From assembly GCA_038396605.1 (NCBI GenBank), contig CP121690.1, forward strand, positions 900,500 to 964,499: 64,000 bases of DNA, given 5' to 3'. The stretch comes from Eubacteriales bacterium mix99. Its GTDB lineage: Bacteria; Bacillota; Clostridia; Caldicoprobacterales; DTU083. Below are positions 15,194 to 23,584 of this stretch, one piece after another (positions within the stretch are counted from its first letter, which is position 1; every line of letters starts with the position of its first letter). A program made the position numbers and the translations under genes. The notes beneath the pieces were generated by a model that had not been told where the DNA came from, searched no databases, and saw only the letters and a list, made by a program, of their open reading frames with translations.

Positions 15194-17233
15194 GTGTTGT
15201 GGACGTATCTTTCATTGGTGATAGCTGCCATAGCCATTGGTGTGGCAGCTTATTTCTACAAATGGGTTCAAAACCTCCCTGTGGCAGAAGGAAACATAGC
15301 ACATATCGGCCAGCTGGTACGAAACGGTGCATTCACCTTCCTGAAGAGGGAATATCGTATTCTGGCTATTTTTGTCGGCATTGTTGCTGTTATTATTTTG
15401 ATCATCTTTCCTTCTCCTATTTGGGAAGGCCATATCGGCAATAACATATTTGCGGCGGTTTCCTATATCGCCGGCTCTGTACTGTCTGCCATCGCCGGCT
15501 ATGTCGGCATCAGCATTGCAACATTGGCCAACGTGCGTTCGGCTTCTGCAGCCAAGAAAGGCCTGGCTCCGGCTTATATGGCAGGCTTCCGCGGTGGTGC
15601 CGTAATGGGAATGGCAGTTGTCAGTACCGCTCTGGCAGGTGCAGCCCTCCTTCATCTGCTTACCGGCAATGCCAGCATGGTAATGGCATTCAGCTTTGGT
15701 GCCAGCTCCCTGGCGTTGTTTGCCAAGGCAGGCGGCGGGATTTTCACCAAAACGGCCGATATCTCCGCAGATCTGATCGGCAAGGTGGAGCTGGGTCTCC
15801 CCGAGGATGATCCCCGGAACCCTGCTGTTATTGCAGACAATGTCGGAGACAACGTCGGGGACGTTGCCGGAATGGGCGCAGATCTGTTTGACTCCCAGGT
15901 AGCCTCCCTTGCAGCAGCTCTGGTGATTGCCGCACCGCTTGGTGAGATTGAAGTTATTTTCTGTCTGGGTGCCCTGGGACTTCTTGCTTCCGTCATTGGT
16001 GTATTGTTTGCCCGTGTCGGCGAAAACGGAAATCCCAGCAGGGCTCTGAACGGCGGCACCTATCTGACCTGCGGCATCTTTGCCGTGCTGACTCTCATTG
16101 CTTTCCTGTCTTCCAGCTTCAACCTGCGCATCTGGGGCGCTGCCATGCTCGGAATGCTGGTCGGTATTATTATCGGCATTACCAGTGATTTCTTTACCGG
16201 CGACGATAAAAAGCCGGTCGCCAAAGTCGCTGAATCCTCCAAAACCGGCCCGGCCTTTACCATCCTTTCCGGCTTTTCCTACGGCCTGGTAAGTGTACTT
16301 CCTGCCCTGATCGGTATCGGGATCGCCGCACTGGGTTCCTATAAGCTCTGTGAACCTTTGGGCGGGAATTATGCCATGTTCGGAATCGCCATCTCTGCCA
16401 TCGGAATGCTTTCCATCGTCGGTATGATTATTTCCAATGATGCTTACGGCCCCATTGTGGATAATGCCCGCGGTCTTGCAGAAATGGGTAATCTGGGGGA
16501 CGATGTTCTGGATACAACGGATAAGCTGGATTCTGCCGGCAATACCGCAAAAGCCATCACCAAGGGGTTTGCCATCGGTGCGGCGGGGCTGACCGTCATC
16601 GCCCTGCTGGGTGCCTTCCAGGAAACGGTGGAAGCCGCAACCGGGAACGCTCTTACCTTCAATCTGATGAACCCGCTGGTATTCTTCGGAGTTTTGATTG
16701 GTTCCGCCATTCCTGCCGTATTCTCCGCTATGCTGATGCTGGGGGTAAACCGGAATTCTCAGAAAATGGTGGATGAGATCCACAGACAGTTCAATACCAT
16801 TGCAGGTCTGAAGGAAGGAAAACCAGGTGTCATGCCCGAATACGACAAATGCATTGATATTGCTGCAGTCGGTGCCATCAAGGAACTGATCCCTGCCGGC
16901 GTTTTCACAATCCTCAGTACTCTGGTGGTAGGATTTGTCGGAGGCCCCCAGGCAATGGGCGGTTTCCTTGGCGGAAACATCATTACCGGCCTGTTCCTGG
17001 CATTACTCATGAGCAATGCAGGCGGGCTCTGGGACAATTCCAAGAAGTTCATTGAATCCGGAAACTACGGCGGCAAAGGCAGCGATGCCCATAAAGCCAG
17101 CGTAATCGGAGACACGGTAGGCGATCCTTTCAAGGATACTGCCGGCCCGTCCATCAATACACAGATTACCGTGGTTTCCCTGGTAGCAACCATTACAGCT
17201 ACCCTGTTCGCAACCTTCTCTCTGTTTGGCTGA
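15194..17233 (+). CDS. hppA: Membrane-bound ion-pumping pyrophosphatase
   Basis: 679 residues, about 16 membrane helices; hydrolyses pyrophosphate and pumps ions outward. Substrate motifs: DNVGDNVGDVAGMGADLFDS near residue 215, NDAYGPIVDNARGLAEM near 415, and GDTVGDPFKDTAGPSIN near the C-terminus. The diagnostic segment reads GNTAKAITKG, with Lys where K+-dependent (including Na+-pumping) enzymes have Ala, so by family rules this is a K+-independent, H+-pumping type. Start is GTG with GGGGGAG upstream. It follows the sodium decarboxylase genes, with 256 bp between. Confidence 0.95.
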   Translation: MLWTYLSLVIAAIAIGVAAYFYKWVQNLPVAEGNIAHIGQLVRNGAFTFLKREYRILAIFVGIVAVIILIIFPSPIWEGHIGNNIFAAVSYIAGSVLSAIAGYVGISIATLANVRSASAAKKGLAPAYMAGFRGGAVMGMAVVSTALAGAALLHLLTGNASMVMAFSFGASSLALFAKAGGGIFTKTADISADLIGKVELGLPEDDPRNPAVIADNVGDNVGDVAGMGADLFDSQVASLAAALVIAAPLGEIEVIFCLGALGLLASVIGVLFARVGENGNPSRALNGGTYLTCGIFAVLTLIAFLSSSFNLRIWGAAMLGMLVGIIIGITSDFFTGDDKKPVAKVAESSKTGPAFTILSGFSYGLVSVLPALIGIGIAALGSYKLCEPLGGNYAMFGIAISAIGMLSIVGMIISNDAYGPIVDNARGLAEMGNLGDDVLDTTDKLDSAGNTAKAITKGFAIGAAGLTVIALLGAFQETVEAATGNALTFNLMNPLVFFGVLIGSAIPAVFSAMLMLGVNRNSQKMVDEIHRQFNTIAGLKEGKPGVMPEYDKCIDIAAVGAIKELIPAGVFTILSTLVVGFVGGPQAMGGFLGGNIITGLFLALLMSNAGGLWDNSKKFIESGNYGGKGSDAHKASVIGDTVGDPFKDTAGPSINTQITVVSLVATITATLFATFSLFG

Positions 17234-17341
17234 TTCCATCCATAAGAAACCGGGAAGAAAGAAGCAGAACAGAAACAAAAACTGCCGGGTGAAATCAGAT
17301 ACCCGACAGGAACGAAACAAAAAACAAGGAAAGTAACAAAG

Positions 17342-17381
17342 AAAGCACCCTGTGGGGAACAACTCCCGCAAGGTGCTTTTA
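17342..17381. terminator. Bidirectional terminator between hppA and purA
   Basis: AAAGCACC pairs with GGTGCTTT, with an inner GGG/CCC pairing. It is flanked by A-rich and T-rich stretches on both sides, so it can serve both convergent genes. Confidence 0.85.
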
Positions 17382-17405
17382 TTATCGGTTCACGGACATC
17401 CTCCG

Positions 17406-18677
17406 TTATCTTACGATCACGTCGTCTCTCTTCGGCCCGTTGGAAATCAGCCGGACGGGATATCCGATCTTCTTTTCAATAAACTCCACATATTTCTTCG
17501 CGTTATTCGGAAGCTTCTCAAAGTCATGAATCCCGCTGATATCGCATTTCCAGCCGTCCAGATACTCATACACGGGTTTTGCCCGATTCAGAAGGGGGGT
17601 AATGGGGAAAATATCGGTTACCCTATCGTCGATTTCATAGCCGGTACAAATCGGTATGATGTCCAGATAGCCCAATACATCCAGCAGTGACAAGGCAACC
17701 TGGGTTGTCCCCTGCAGCAGGCATCCATATTTTGTTGCCACCGTATCAAACCAGCCCATTCTCCGCGGCCGTCCTGTGGTGGCTCCGTATTCCCCGTCGT
17801 TTCCACCGCGTTTGCGCAAATTTTCCGCCTCGTCTCCAAAAATCTCGCTGACAAACGCACCGGCTCCCACACAGGAGGAATACGCCTTTACCACGGTTAT
17901 GACATCGGAAATCTGATTGGGAGCAACCCCGGCCCCCACTGTGCCAAATCCGGCCAATGGAGAAGAGGAAGTCACAAAAGGATAGATTCCGTTGTCCGGA
18001 TCCTTCAGCGCACCCAGCTGTCCTTCCAGAAGAATGCTTTTGCCCTTTGCCTCATGCAGGTATACCGCAGCATTGACCAGCATTGGCCTCAGCCTGTCCC
18101 GATAAGAGGTGATCTCCTCATAAATCGCCTGTGGGTCAAGAAGTTCGGCACCTTTGTAAAGCGCCCGGATCATCGCATTTTTAATTTCACAGACATGATC
18201 CAGACGGTCCTTCAGAAGCGAATCTTCATAAAGTTCACCGGCCTGAATCCCGATTTTTGCATATTTGTCGGAATAAAACGGTGCAATGCCGGATTTTGTA
18301 GAGCCGAAGCTTCTGCCTCCCAGACGTTCCTCTTCCAGCTTGTCAAATAAAATATGATAGGGCATAACAATCTGAGCACGATCGGAAACAAGAAGATTGG
18401 GCGTCGGAATGCCTTTTGCTGTCAGACCGTCCAGCTCCTTGAAAAAGGTGGGCAGATGCAGGGCGACTCCCTGACCGATCAGATTTACAACATCAGGATG
18501 AAATACACCGGACGGCAGCAGGTGAAGTGCCGTTTTTCCATACTCGTTGATAATCGTATGCCCTGCATTGGCTCCTCCCTGAAAGCGAACGACAATATCC
18601 GCTTTTCCTGCCAGCAAATCCGTTATTTTTCCCTTGCCTTCGTCTCCCCAGTTTCCTCCCACAATGGCCTTTACCAT
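17406..18677 (-). CDS. purA: Adenylosuccinate synthetase
   Basis: 423 residues; GTP-dependent conversion of IMP and aspartate to adenylosuccinate in AMP synthesis. Seen: the N-terminal GGNWGDEGKGKITD P-loop-like motif, GGANAGHT, the catalytic His in that loop, LLEGQLGALKDPDNG, TTGRPRRMGWFDT (IMP/GTP site) and the C-terminal ISNGPKRDDVI. Normal length. Preceded on the same strand by a thioesterase gene 75 bp upstream. Confidence 0.97.
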   Translation of the reverse strand: MVKAIVGGNWGDEGKGKITDLLAGKADIVVRFQGGANAGHTIINEYGKTALHLLPSGVFHPDVVNLIGQGVALHLPTFFKELDGLTAKGIPTPNLLVSDRAQIVMPYHILFDKLEEERLGGRSFGSTKSGIAPFYSDKYAKIGIQAGELYEDSLLKDRLDHVCEIKNAMIRALYKGAELLDPQAIYEEITSYRDRLRPMLVNAAVYLHEAKGKSILLEGQLGALKDPDNGIYPFVTSSSPLAGFGTVGAGVAPNQISDVITVVKAYSSCVGAGAFVSEIFGDEAENLRKRGGNDGEYGATTGRPRRMGWFDTVATKYGCLLQGTTQVALSLLDVLGYLDIIPICTGYEIDDRVTDIFPITPLLNRAKPVYEYLDGWKCDISGIHDFEKLPNNAKKYVEFIEKKIGYPVRLISNGPKRDDVIVR

Positions 18678-18751
18678 AAATTCAACCTCCCACTGTATTT
18701 AACTAGCTTGCTGCCGGATGCATCAGCCGACAGCACAAGACTGCAGTTGCT

Positions 18752-19168
18752 TTAACGGTGCAGCTTTTTTGCCTGCTCCTGCAGCGCAATGTCTTCTTCC
18801 CTGGTTGCTTCAATTACAACATTATGTGGAATGGGACGCCCATTCTTTCCAACATTGACATAGGTGATAAATCCATTTACAATCTCCGTATCGCCCACGC
18901 GCATGCAGATATTGGCGATCAGACTGGTTCTCCCCGCCAAAACAATCTTTCCCGTAAACTTAACAATCTCCCCGAGCTGAACGGGCTTTTTAAAAACCAT
19001 ATTGTGTATGTTCAGACAGACAATATTCTCCACCGGAATAAAGGCGGCCGCAGCCATCAGGCCGGTCTCGACAAACCACTCGGCCATACGTCCGGCGAAC
19101 AACGTTCCATGATGGTTCAAATCCGCATTTTTTACCAAATGCCGGGTAGTAACAGGTACAATATCCAT
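18752..19168 (-). CDS. Hotdog-fold acyl-CoA thioesterase (YciA/BFIT-like)
   Basis: 138 residues from the ATG at 19168, preceded by AAAGGAGA. The hotdog signature NADLNHHGTLFAGRMAEWF near residue 15 carries the catalytic Asn/Asp region, followed by CLNIHNMVFKKPVQLGEIV and GRTSLIANI. It would hydrolyse acyl-CoA esters; chain length is not predictable. Possible co-transcription with purA, without an obvious functional link. Confidence 0.88.
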   Translation of the reverse strand: MDIVPVTTRHLVKNADLNHHGTLFAGRMAEWFVETGLMAAAAFIPVENIVCLNIHNMVFKKPVQLGEIVKFTGKIVLAGRTSLIANICMRVGDTEIVNGFITYVNVGKNGRPIPHNVVIEATREEDIALQEQAKKLHR

Positions 19169-19362
19169 AAACAATCTCCTTTCCGCCTCCAGGCGGGTTC
19201 CTATATGAAACAATAACAAGCTTTCAATAATGTTTGCTTTTCTTTGTCCGGGCATACGGATTATATCACATCTGCAAGGAAAGAACCAGACAAGGGAAAC
19301 CAGCAGAATCTGCAAACCAGTATTGACAGATGAGAAATCCGGTGCTAAGCTATAACCACAGT

Positions 19363-19380
19363 AGTTAGATATAACTAACT
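19363..19380 (+). promoter_or_regulatory. Metal-box palindrome, feo distal site
   Basis: AGTTAGATATAACTAACT differs at one position from the perfect palindrome at 5024-5041. About 200 bp upstream of the first feoA. Confidence 0.7.
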
Positions 19381-19516
19381 GTTGACACTCGATTTCCCTT
19401 CCCCGGAAACGATTTCTTACCGATCAATCACGCCTGGTGTGTAATCCGGATGCGTGGTATTGGAGTATGACAGCGCCGGTTAGCCGGCTGATATGGGAAG
19501 TGGTGTAGCGGCAACT

Positions 19517-19532
19517 TAGTTAGTTCTAACTA
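19517..19532 (+). promoter_or_regulatory. Metal-box-like palindrome, feo proximal site
   Basis: TAGTTAGTTCTAACTA is a perfect inverted repeat with the same AGTTAG/CTAACT arms but a 2-bp rather than 6-bp centre. It lies 43 bp before the first feoA start. Confidence 0.55.
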
Positions 19533-19574
19533 TAAGAAAAGAAGAAGAAAGGGGAAAGAAGGGGGGAAAGCAGA

Positions 19575-19787
19575 ATGCCTCTCACTTTGGCCAAACCCGG
19601 TGAAACAAACTGCATTCAAAAGATCACCGGGAAGGATGATGTGCGGCAACATCTGGCAGAGATGGGCTTTGTAGTCGGAGAGCAGGTCCGGGTAGTGACG
19701 GAGATCGGCGGGAATGTGATCCTGCAAGTCAAGGAAAGCCGGGTCGCCCTGAGCAAAGCCATGGCGAACCGCATTCAGATAGGATAG
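19575..19787 (+). CDS. feoA: FeoA-domain ferrous iron transport protein (first copy)
   Basis: 70 residues, an SH3-like cytoplasmic partner of FeoB. Seen: LAEMGFVVGEQVRVVTEIGG in the middle and the C-terminal VALSKAMANRIQI. Preceded by a GGGGGAAAG site. The second feoA follows 62 bp later. Its sequence differs strongly from the second copy, so this is an old duplication, as in many clostridial feoAAB operons. Confidence 0.93.
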   Translation: MPLTLAKPGETNCIQKITGKDDVRQHLAEMGFVVGEQVRVVTEIGGNVILQVKESRVALSKAMANRIQIG

Positions 19788-19849
19788 ATGCGCAGCGCCG
19801 GCCGGATTATGGAAAAGAACGACTGGCTTATCGAAAGGAGGAAAGGGAA

Positions 19850-20071
19850 ATGAAGACACTGAGAGATGTAAAGGTAGGCGAAACGGCAACGGTACGGAAA
19901 TTATACGGGACAGGTGCCGTCAAACGCCGGATTATGGACATGGGAGTCACAAAGGGAGCAAGCATTTTTGTACGGAAAGTGGCGCCTCTGGGAGACCCCG
20001 TCGAGGTTACCGTCCGGGGCTATGAACTTTCCATCCGCAAGGGGGATGCAGAACAAATTGAGGTGGTCTGA
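19850..20071 (+). CDS. feoA: FeoA-domain ferrous iron transport protein (second copy)
   Basis: 73 residues with the family pattern RRIMDMGVTKGASIFVRK, APLGDPVEVTVRGYELSIRK and a terminal AEQIEVV. Strong ribosome site (AAAGGAGG). It lies 66 bp upstream of feoB, with another metal-box palindrome between them. Expected to bind FeoB and tune Fe2+ import. Confidence 0.94.
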   Translation: MKTLRDVKVGETATVRKLYGTGAVKRRIMDMGVTKGASIFVRKVAPLGDPVEVTVRGYELSIRKGDAEQIEVV

Positions 20072-20095
20072 TACGGAGGAATATGATATTGTCAA

Positions 20096-20117
20096 AATGT
20101 TAGATATTTCTAACATT
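20096..20117 (+). promoter_or_regulatory. Metal-box palindrome directly before feoB
   Basis: A 22-bp inverted repeat with one central mismatch, core TGTTAGATATTTCTAACA. It ends 20 bp before the feoB start, so binding here could block a feoB-proximal promoter or elongation. Confidence 0.7.
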
Positions 20118-20137
20118 GAAGACAGGAGGAAACCAAA

Positions 20138-22303
20138 ATGAGCATAAAAATTGCGCTTGCAGGAAATCCTAACAGCGGCAAAACGACGTTATTCAACGAC
20201 CTGACGGGCTCGTCCCAGCATGTCGGGAACTGGCCGGGTGTCACCGTCGAAAAAAAGGAAGGAAGGCTGAAAGACCATCCGGATGTCATCATTCAGGATC
20301 TTCCGGGGATCTATTCCCTTTCGCCCTACACCCTGGAAGAAGTGGTGTCCAGACGTTATCTGGTAAATGAAAAACCCGACGCCATTATTGACATTGTGGA
20401 CGGTACCAATATAGAACGAAATCTGTACCTGACCACACAGCTCATCGAGCTGGGTATTCCTACTGTCATAGCCATCAACATGATCGATGTCGTCCGTAAA
20501 AACGGAGATGTGATCGACATCCGGAAACTGGGGGATGCACTGGGCTGCGAAGTCGTGGAAACCTCAGCGCTCAAGGGCACCGGCTCCGAAGAAGCTGCAG
20601 CAAAGGCCGTAGCCCTGGCAAAAAAACCGGTATCCAAAGATGCCCCATCTGTATACAATGGCAGTGTGGAGCACGCCATTGCCCATATAGAGGAATCCGT
20701 CGAGGACCTGGTCAATCCCCAATACCTGCGCTGGTATGCCATCAAGCTGTTTGAGCGGGATGAGAAGGTTCTGGAAGAGCTGAACCTGGATGAAGCATTG
20801 AAAAACCATCTGGAAGAACATATTACCGCCTGTGAAAGGGAATTGGATGATGACGCAGAAAGCATCATTACAAATCAGCGTTATGCCTATATTGCAAAAC
20901 TTGTCCAGGCAGCGGTCAGGAAGAAACACACCGGACAGAAGATGAGCGTCTCTGATCGGATCGACCGGATTGTGACAAACCGTTTCCTGGCGCTCCCGAT
21001 TTTTGCGCTGGTCATGTTCTGTGTATATTATATTTCCATTTCCACGGTCGGAGGATATGTCACGGACTGGACCAACGATGTCCTGTTCGGGGAAATCATC
21101 TCCGGAAACCTGAGCGCCTGGTTTGAAAGTATCCATCTAACACCATGGCTGTCCGGACTCATCGTGGACGGGATGATCGGCGGTGTCGGTGCCGTCCTGG
21201 GATTTGTTCCCCAGATGCTGATCCTGTTCCTGCTGTTGTCCATTCTGGAGGATGTGGGATATATGGCCCGGATAGCCTTTATCATGGACCGGATCTTCCG
21301 GAGATTCGGACTCAGCGGAAAGTCCTTCATTCCCATGCTGATTTCCTCAGGCTGCGGTGTGCCGGGGATCATGGCCAGCCGCACCATTGAAAACGAGCGG
21401 GACCGGCATATGACCATTATGACAACGACCTTCATTCCCTGCGGCGCAAAGATGCCCATTGTCGGCATGTTTGCAGGAGCGCTGTTCGGAAACAGCGGAC
21501 TGGTTGCCACTTCCGCCTACTTCATCGGGATCGCCTCTGTCATCCTCAGCGGCATCATCCTGAAAAAGACAAAGGCCTTTGCCGGTGAAGCCGCGCCCTT
21601 CGTCATGGAATTGCCCGCCTATCATATTCCCTCTGCAGGAAACGTCCTGCATTCCACCTGGGAACGGGGATGGAGCTTTATCCGGCGTGCCGGCACCGTG
21701 ATCCTTGCGTCTTCCGTCGTTCTGTGGTTCCTGCAGGGCTTTGGCTTTGAAAACGGCGCCTTTCAAATGGTGGAAGACAACAACAGCAGCCTGCTTGCCG
21801 CCATTGGCACGGTAATCGCACCCATTTTTGCCCCCCTTGGATTCGGGAACTGGAAGGCAACGGTTGCCACCTTTACCGGGCTGATTGCAAAGGAAAATGT
21901 GGTATCCACCTTCGGCGTTCTTTATGGCTTTGCCGAAGTGGCAGAGGAAGGTACGGAAATCTGGTCGAAACTCGCCATGGATTATACCCGGCTGACTGCT
22001 TACAGCTTTATGCTGTTCAACCTCCTGTGCGCCCCCTGCTTTGCGGCAATCGGCGCCATCCGGCGTGAAATGAACAATACAAAATGGACATGGGCTGCGA
22101 TTGGATATCTCACCGGATATGCCTATGCCGTTTCATTGGTTGTTTATCAACTGGGAAATTGGTTTACGAATGGAGTGTTCGGTGTGGGAACAGTATTTGC
22201 CATCGCCGCATTGGCAGGGTTTATTTATCTGCTGGTGCGAAAGAATAAGTACGAAGACTTCACTGAATACCATTCAGAAAGGAATGTGATAACAAATGCT
22301 TGA
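20138..22303 (+). CDS. feoB: Ferrous iron transporter FeoB
   Basis: 721 residues; GTP-gated Fe2+ importer in the inner membrane. N-terminal G domain: GNPNSGKTTLFNDLTG (G1), DLPGIYSL (G3), NMIDV (G4), SALKGTG (G5). The membrane part has two inverted Gate repeats: SGCGVPGIMASR with the conserved Cys, TTFIPCGAKMPI, and later GLIAKENVVSTFG. Start supported by AGGAGG. It ends overlapping the next gene by 8 bp. Confidence 0.98.
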   Translation: MSIKIALAGNPNSGKTTLFNDLTGSSQHVGNWPGVTVEKKEGRLKDHPDVIIQDLPGIYSLSPYTLEEVVSRRYLVNEKPDAIIDIVDGTNIERNLYLTTQLIELGIPTVIAINMIDVVRKNGDVIDIRKLGDALGCEVVETSALKGTGSEEAAAKAVALAKKPVSKDAPSVYNGSVEHAIAHIEESVEDLVNPQYLRWYAIKLFERDEKVLEELNLDEALKNHLEEHITACERELDDDAESIITNQRYAYIAKLVQAAVRKKHTGQKMSVSDRIDRIVTNRFLALPIFALVMFCVYYISISTVGGYVTDWTNDVLFGEIISGNLSAWFESIHLTPWLSGLIVDGMIGGVGAVLGFVPQMLILFLLLSILEDVGYMARIAFIMDRIFRRFGLSGKSFIPMLISSGCGVPGIMASRTIENERDRHMTIMTTTFIPCGAKMPIVGMFAGALFGNSGLVATSAYFIGIASVILSGIILKKTKAFAGEAAPFVMELPAYHIPSAGNVLHSTWERGWSFIRRAGTVILASSVVLWFLQGFGFENGAFQMVEDNNSSLLAAIGTVIAPIFAPLGFGNWKATVATFTGLIAKENVVSTFGVLYGFAEVAEEGTEIWSKLAMDYTRLTAYSFMLFNLLCAPCFAAIGAIRREMNNTKWTWAAIGYLTGYAYAVSLVVYQLGNWFTNGVFGVGTVFAIAALAGFIYLLVRKNKYEDFTEYHSERNVITNA

Positions 22304-22484
22304 ATTCCTGAAACAAAACGCAGCCAATATTGTAATCGGTGCCGTTGTGTTCGGAATTTTTGCAGCAGTGGTGGTCAAGTTGGTAAGAGATCGCAAGAAT
22401 CATAAGTCCTCCTGCAGCTGTGAATGTGAGGGCTGCCCCGGCTACAAAATGTGCCACCCCGATTCCGACAGGAAGACGGACTGA
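22296..22484 (+). CDS. FeoB-associated Cys-rich membrane protein
   Basis: 62 residues. One membrane helix (residues 9-28), then a basic stretch and a Cys-rich tail SCSCECEGCPGYKMCH. It overlaps the feoB stop by 8 bp and matches the small FeoC-position proteins known from Firmicutes feo operons. Possible metal relay or assembly role; function unproven. Confidence 0.9.
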   Translation: MLEFLKQNAANIVIGAVVFGIFAAVVVKLVRDRKNHKSSCSCECEGCPGYKMCHPDSDRKTD

Positions 22485-22511
22485 TTTCATGAAGAATCGT
22501 AATCTTACTGT

Positions 22512-22550
22512 CATGGTACCCTCTATGGTGGTGCCATGGCAGCATTTTTT
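22512..22550 (+). terminator. Terminator of the feo operon
   Basis: CATGGTACC pairs with GGTGCCATG (one wobble), followed by GCAGCATTTTTTATTT. Lies 27 bp after the last feo gene. Confidence 0.85.
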
Positions 22551-22555
22551 ATTTC

Positions 22556-22615
22556 AATTGTCAACTTATATTTATATTTTGGTTTACAATTCGCTTTTCC
22601 TGATATAAAATAAGA
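22556..22615 (+). promoter_or_regulatory. BirA-type biotin operator and bioY promoter
   Basis: AATTGTCAAC (22556-22565), a 16-bp spacer, then GTTTACAATT (22582-22591) match the Firmicutes BirA operator form with one mismatch between arms. A promoter overlaps its right arm: -35 TTTACA (22583-22588), 17 bp, -10 TAAAAT. Biotin-loaded BirA would occlude it. Confidence 0.85.
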
Positions 22616-22616
22616 A

Positions 22617-22646
22617 AAGATTTCAATCCCTGGATTGAAAAATCTT
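22617..22646 (+). repeat. Hairpin in the bioY leader
   Basis: AAGATTTCAATCC pairs with GGATTGAAAAATCTT (two-base bulge) with a 2-base loop, just after the expected transcription start. No U-run follows, so it is more likely a transcript-stability or initiation feature than a terminator. Confidence 0.5.
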
Positions 22647-22671
22647 ACATTGAAAAACGGAGGCATCCCGA

Positions 22672-23223
22672 ATGAAAACAACAACTTCCCAGCTGACCAC
22701 CTGTGCCATGTTTACCACCCTGACCGCCGTACTGGCCCAGATCTCCCTTCCCATCGGACCGGTTCCCATCAACCTGGCTCATGTGGCGATCTTCCTGGCA
22801 GCCGGATTATTGGGAGCAAAATACGGCGCCCTCAGTCAGATCGTATATCTCCTGCTGGGGGCAGTGGGGGTACCGGTTTTCTCCGGATTCTCCGGCGGCA
22901 TCGGCGCCCTGGCTGGTCCCACAGGCGGTTTTCTCATTGGCTATATTGCATGTGCATTTGTGACAGGGCGGCTGATCCAGCATTCCGGATCCTCCATAAA
23001 ACACTCCATACCGGCCATGGGTGCCGGAATCCTGATCACCTACGCATTCGGGCTTGTCTGGTACCGCCTGATAACGGGCGCATCCTTCCGGACTGCCCTC
23101 TCTGTCTGCGTTTTGCCGTTTCTGTTGGGCGACAGCCTGAAGATCCTGCTGGCCTCCGTACTGATTCGATCCCTGCAACCATATATGAGCCGCCGCCCGG
23201 GGCAATCCGCAGGCAGGATGTGA
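22672..23223 (+). CDS. bioY: Biotin transporter substrate-binding subunit BioY
   Basis: 183 residues, six predicted helices; S-component of an ECF-type biotin importer. Seen: PIGPVPINLAHVAIFLAAGL, LGAKYGALSQIVYLLLGAVG, and GFSGGIGALAGPTGGFLIGY, all typical of BioY. Start supported by CGGAGG. No ECF ATPase or T-component is nearby, so it uses a shared module or acts alone. Regulation by BirA is predicted from the upstream box. Biotin would serve, among others, the sodium decarboxylase whose beta subunit is at 13.7 kb. Confidence 0.95.
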   Translation: MKTTTSQLTTCAMFTTLTAVLAQISLPIGPVPINLAHVAIFLAAGLLGAKYGALSQIVYLLLGAVGVPVFSGFSGGIGALAGPTGGFLIGYIACAFVTGRLIQHSGSSIKHSIPAMGAGILITYAFGLVWYRLITGASFRTALSVCVLPFLLGDSLKILLASVLIRSLQPYMSRRPGQSAGRM

Positions 23224-23584
23224 TTCCGACCTGCGGCCCTGCATTTGGCATGTTTTACAGCCAGCCTTTTAAACATGCATAAAACCGTCCGCTGTCCTTC
23301 ATTTATAGACTGTAATTCATTTCCTTGAATTAATATAATAAATTGCGCATATATACTTGACAAAAGACAGGAACCGCATTATACTTTACTCCAATAAAGT
23401 TACGACATTCTTCCATTAATGTTGGCTAATGACGGCGGTTCAGCCTGTCCGCCGAAGAAACCGCGTGTACCTGCGAATATTTTCTATTATGCATAGTTAT
23501 CAAACATATAAAAAGAGAATATTCAAAATATTGTGTGAAAAGCAGTTTTCAATAAGAATTATGATTATGAGAGGAGAAACAACA
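23224..23584 (+). other. Intergenic leader before oppA
   Basis: 361 bp without a gene. It holds the oppA promoter (separate entry) and a roughly 190-nt A/T-rich leader in which I see no recognisable riboswitch. Confidence 0.6.
23357..23385 (+). promoter_or_regulatory. oppA promoter
   Basis: -35 TTGACA (23357-23362), 17-bp spacer, -10 TATACT (23380-23385). A near-consensus housekeeping promoter about 200 bp before oppA. Confidence 0.75.

Larger units (their letters stand above)
19169..19574. other. Intergenic region between the thioesterase and feo genes
   Basis: 406 bp without a gene. It holds two metal-box palindromes (described separately) and, between them, no other clear element apart from a small GCCGG/GCCGGC dyad around 19480. 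Confidence 0.6.

Noticed and set aside
15212-16783. Long reverse open frame inside the pyrophosphatase gene
   Set aside because: His/Gly/Gln-rich translation is typical of antisense to a Gly/Ala-rich membrane protein; the forward gene has all family motifs.
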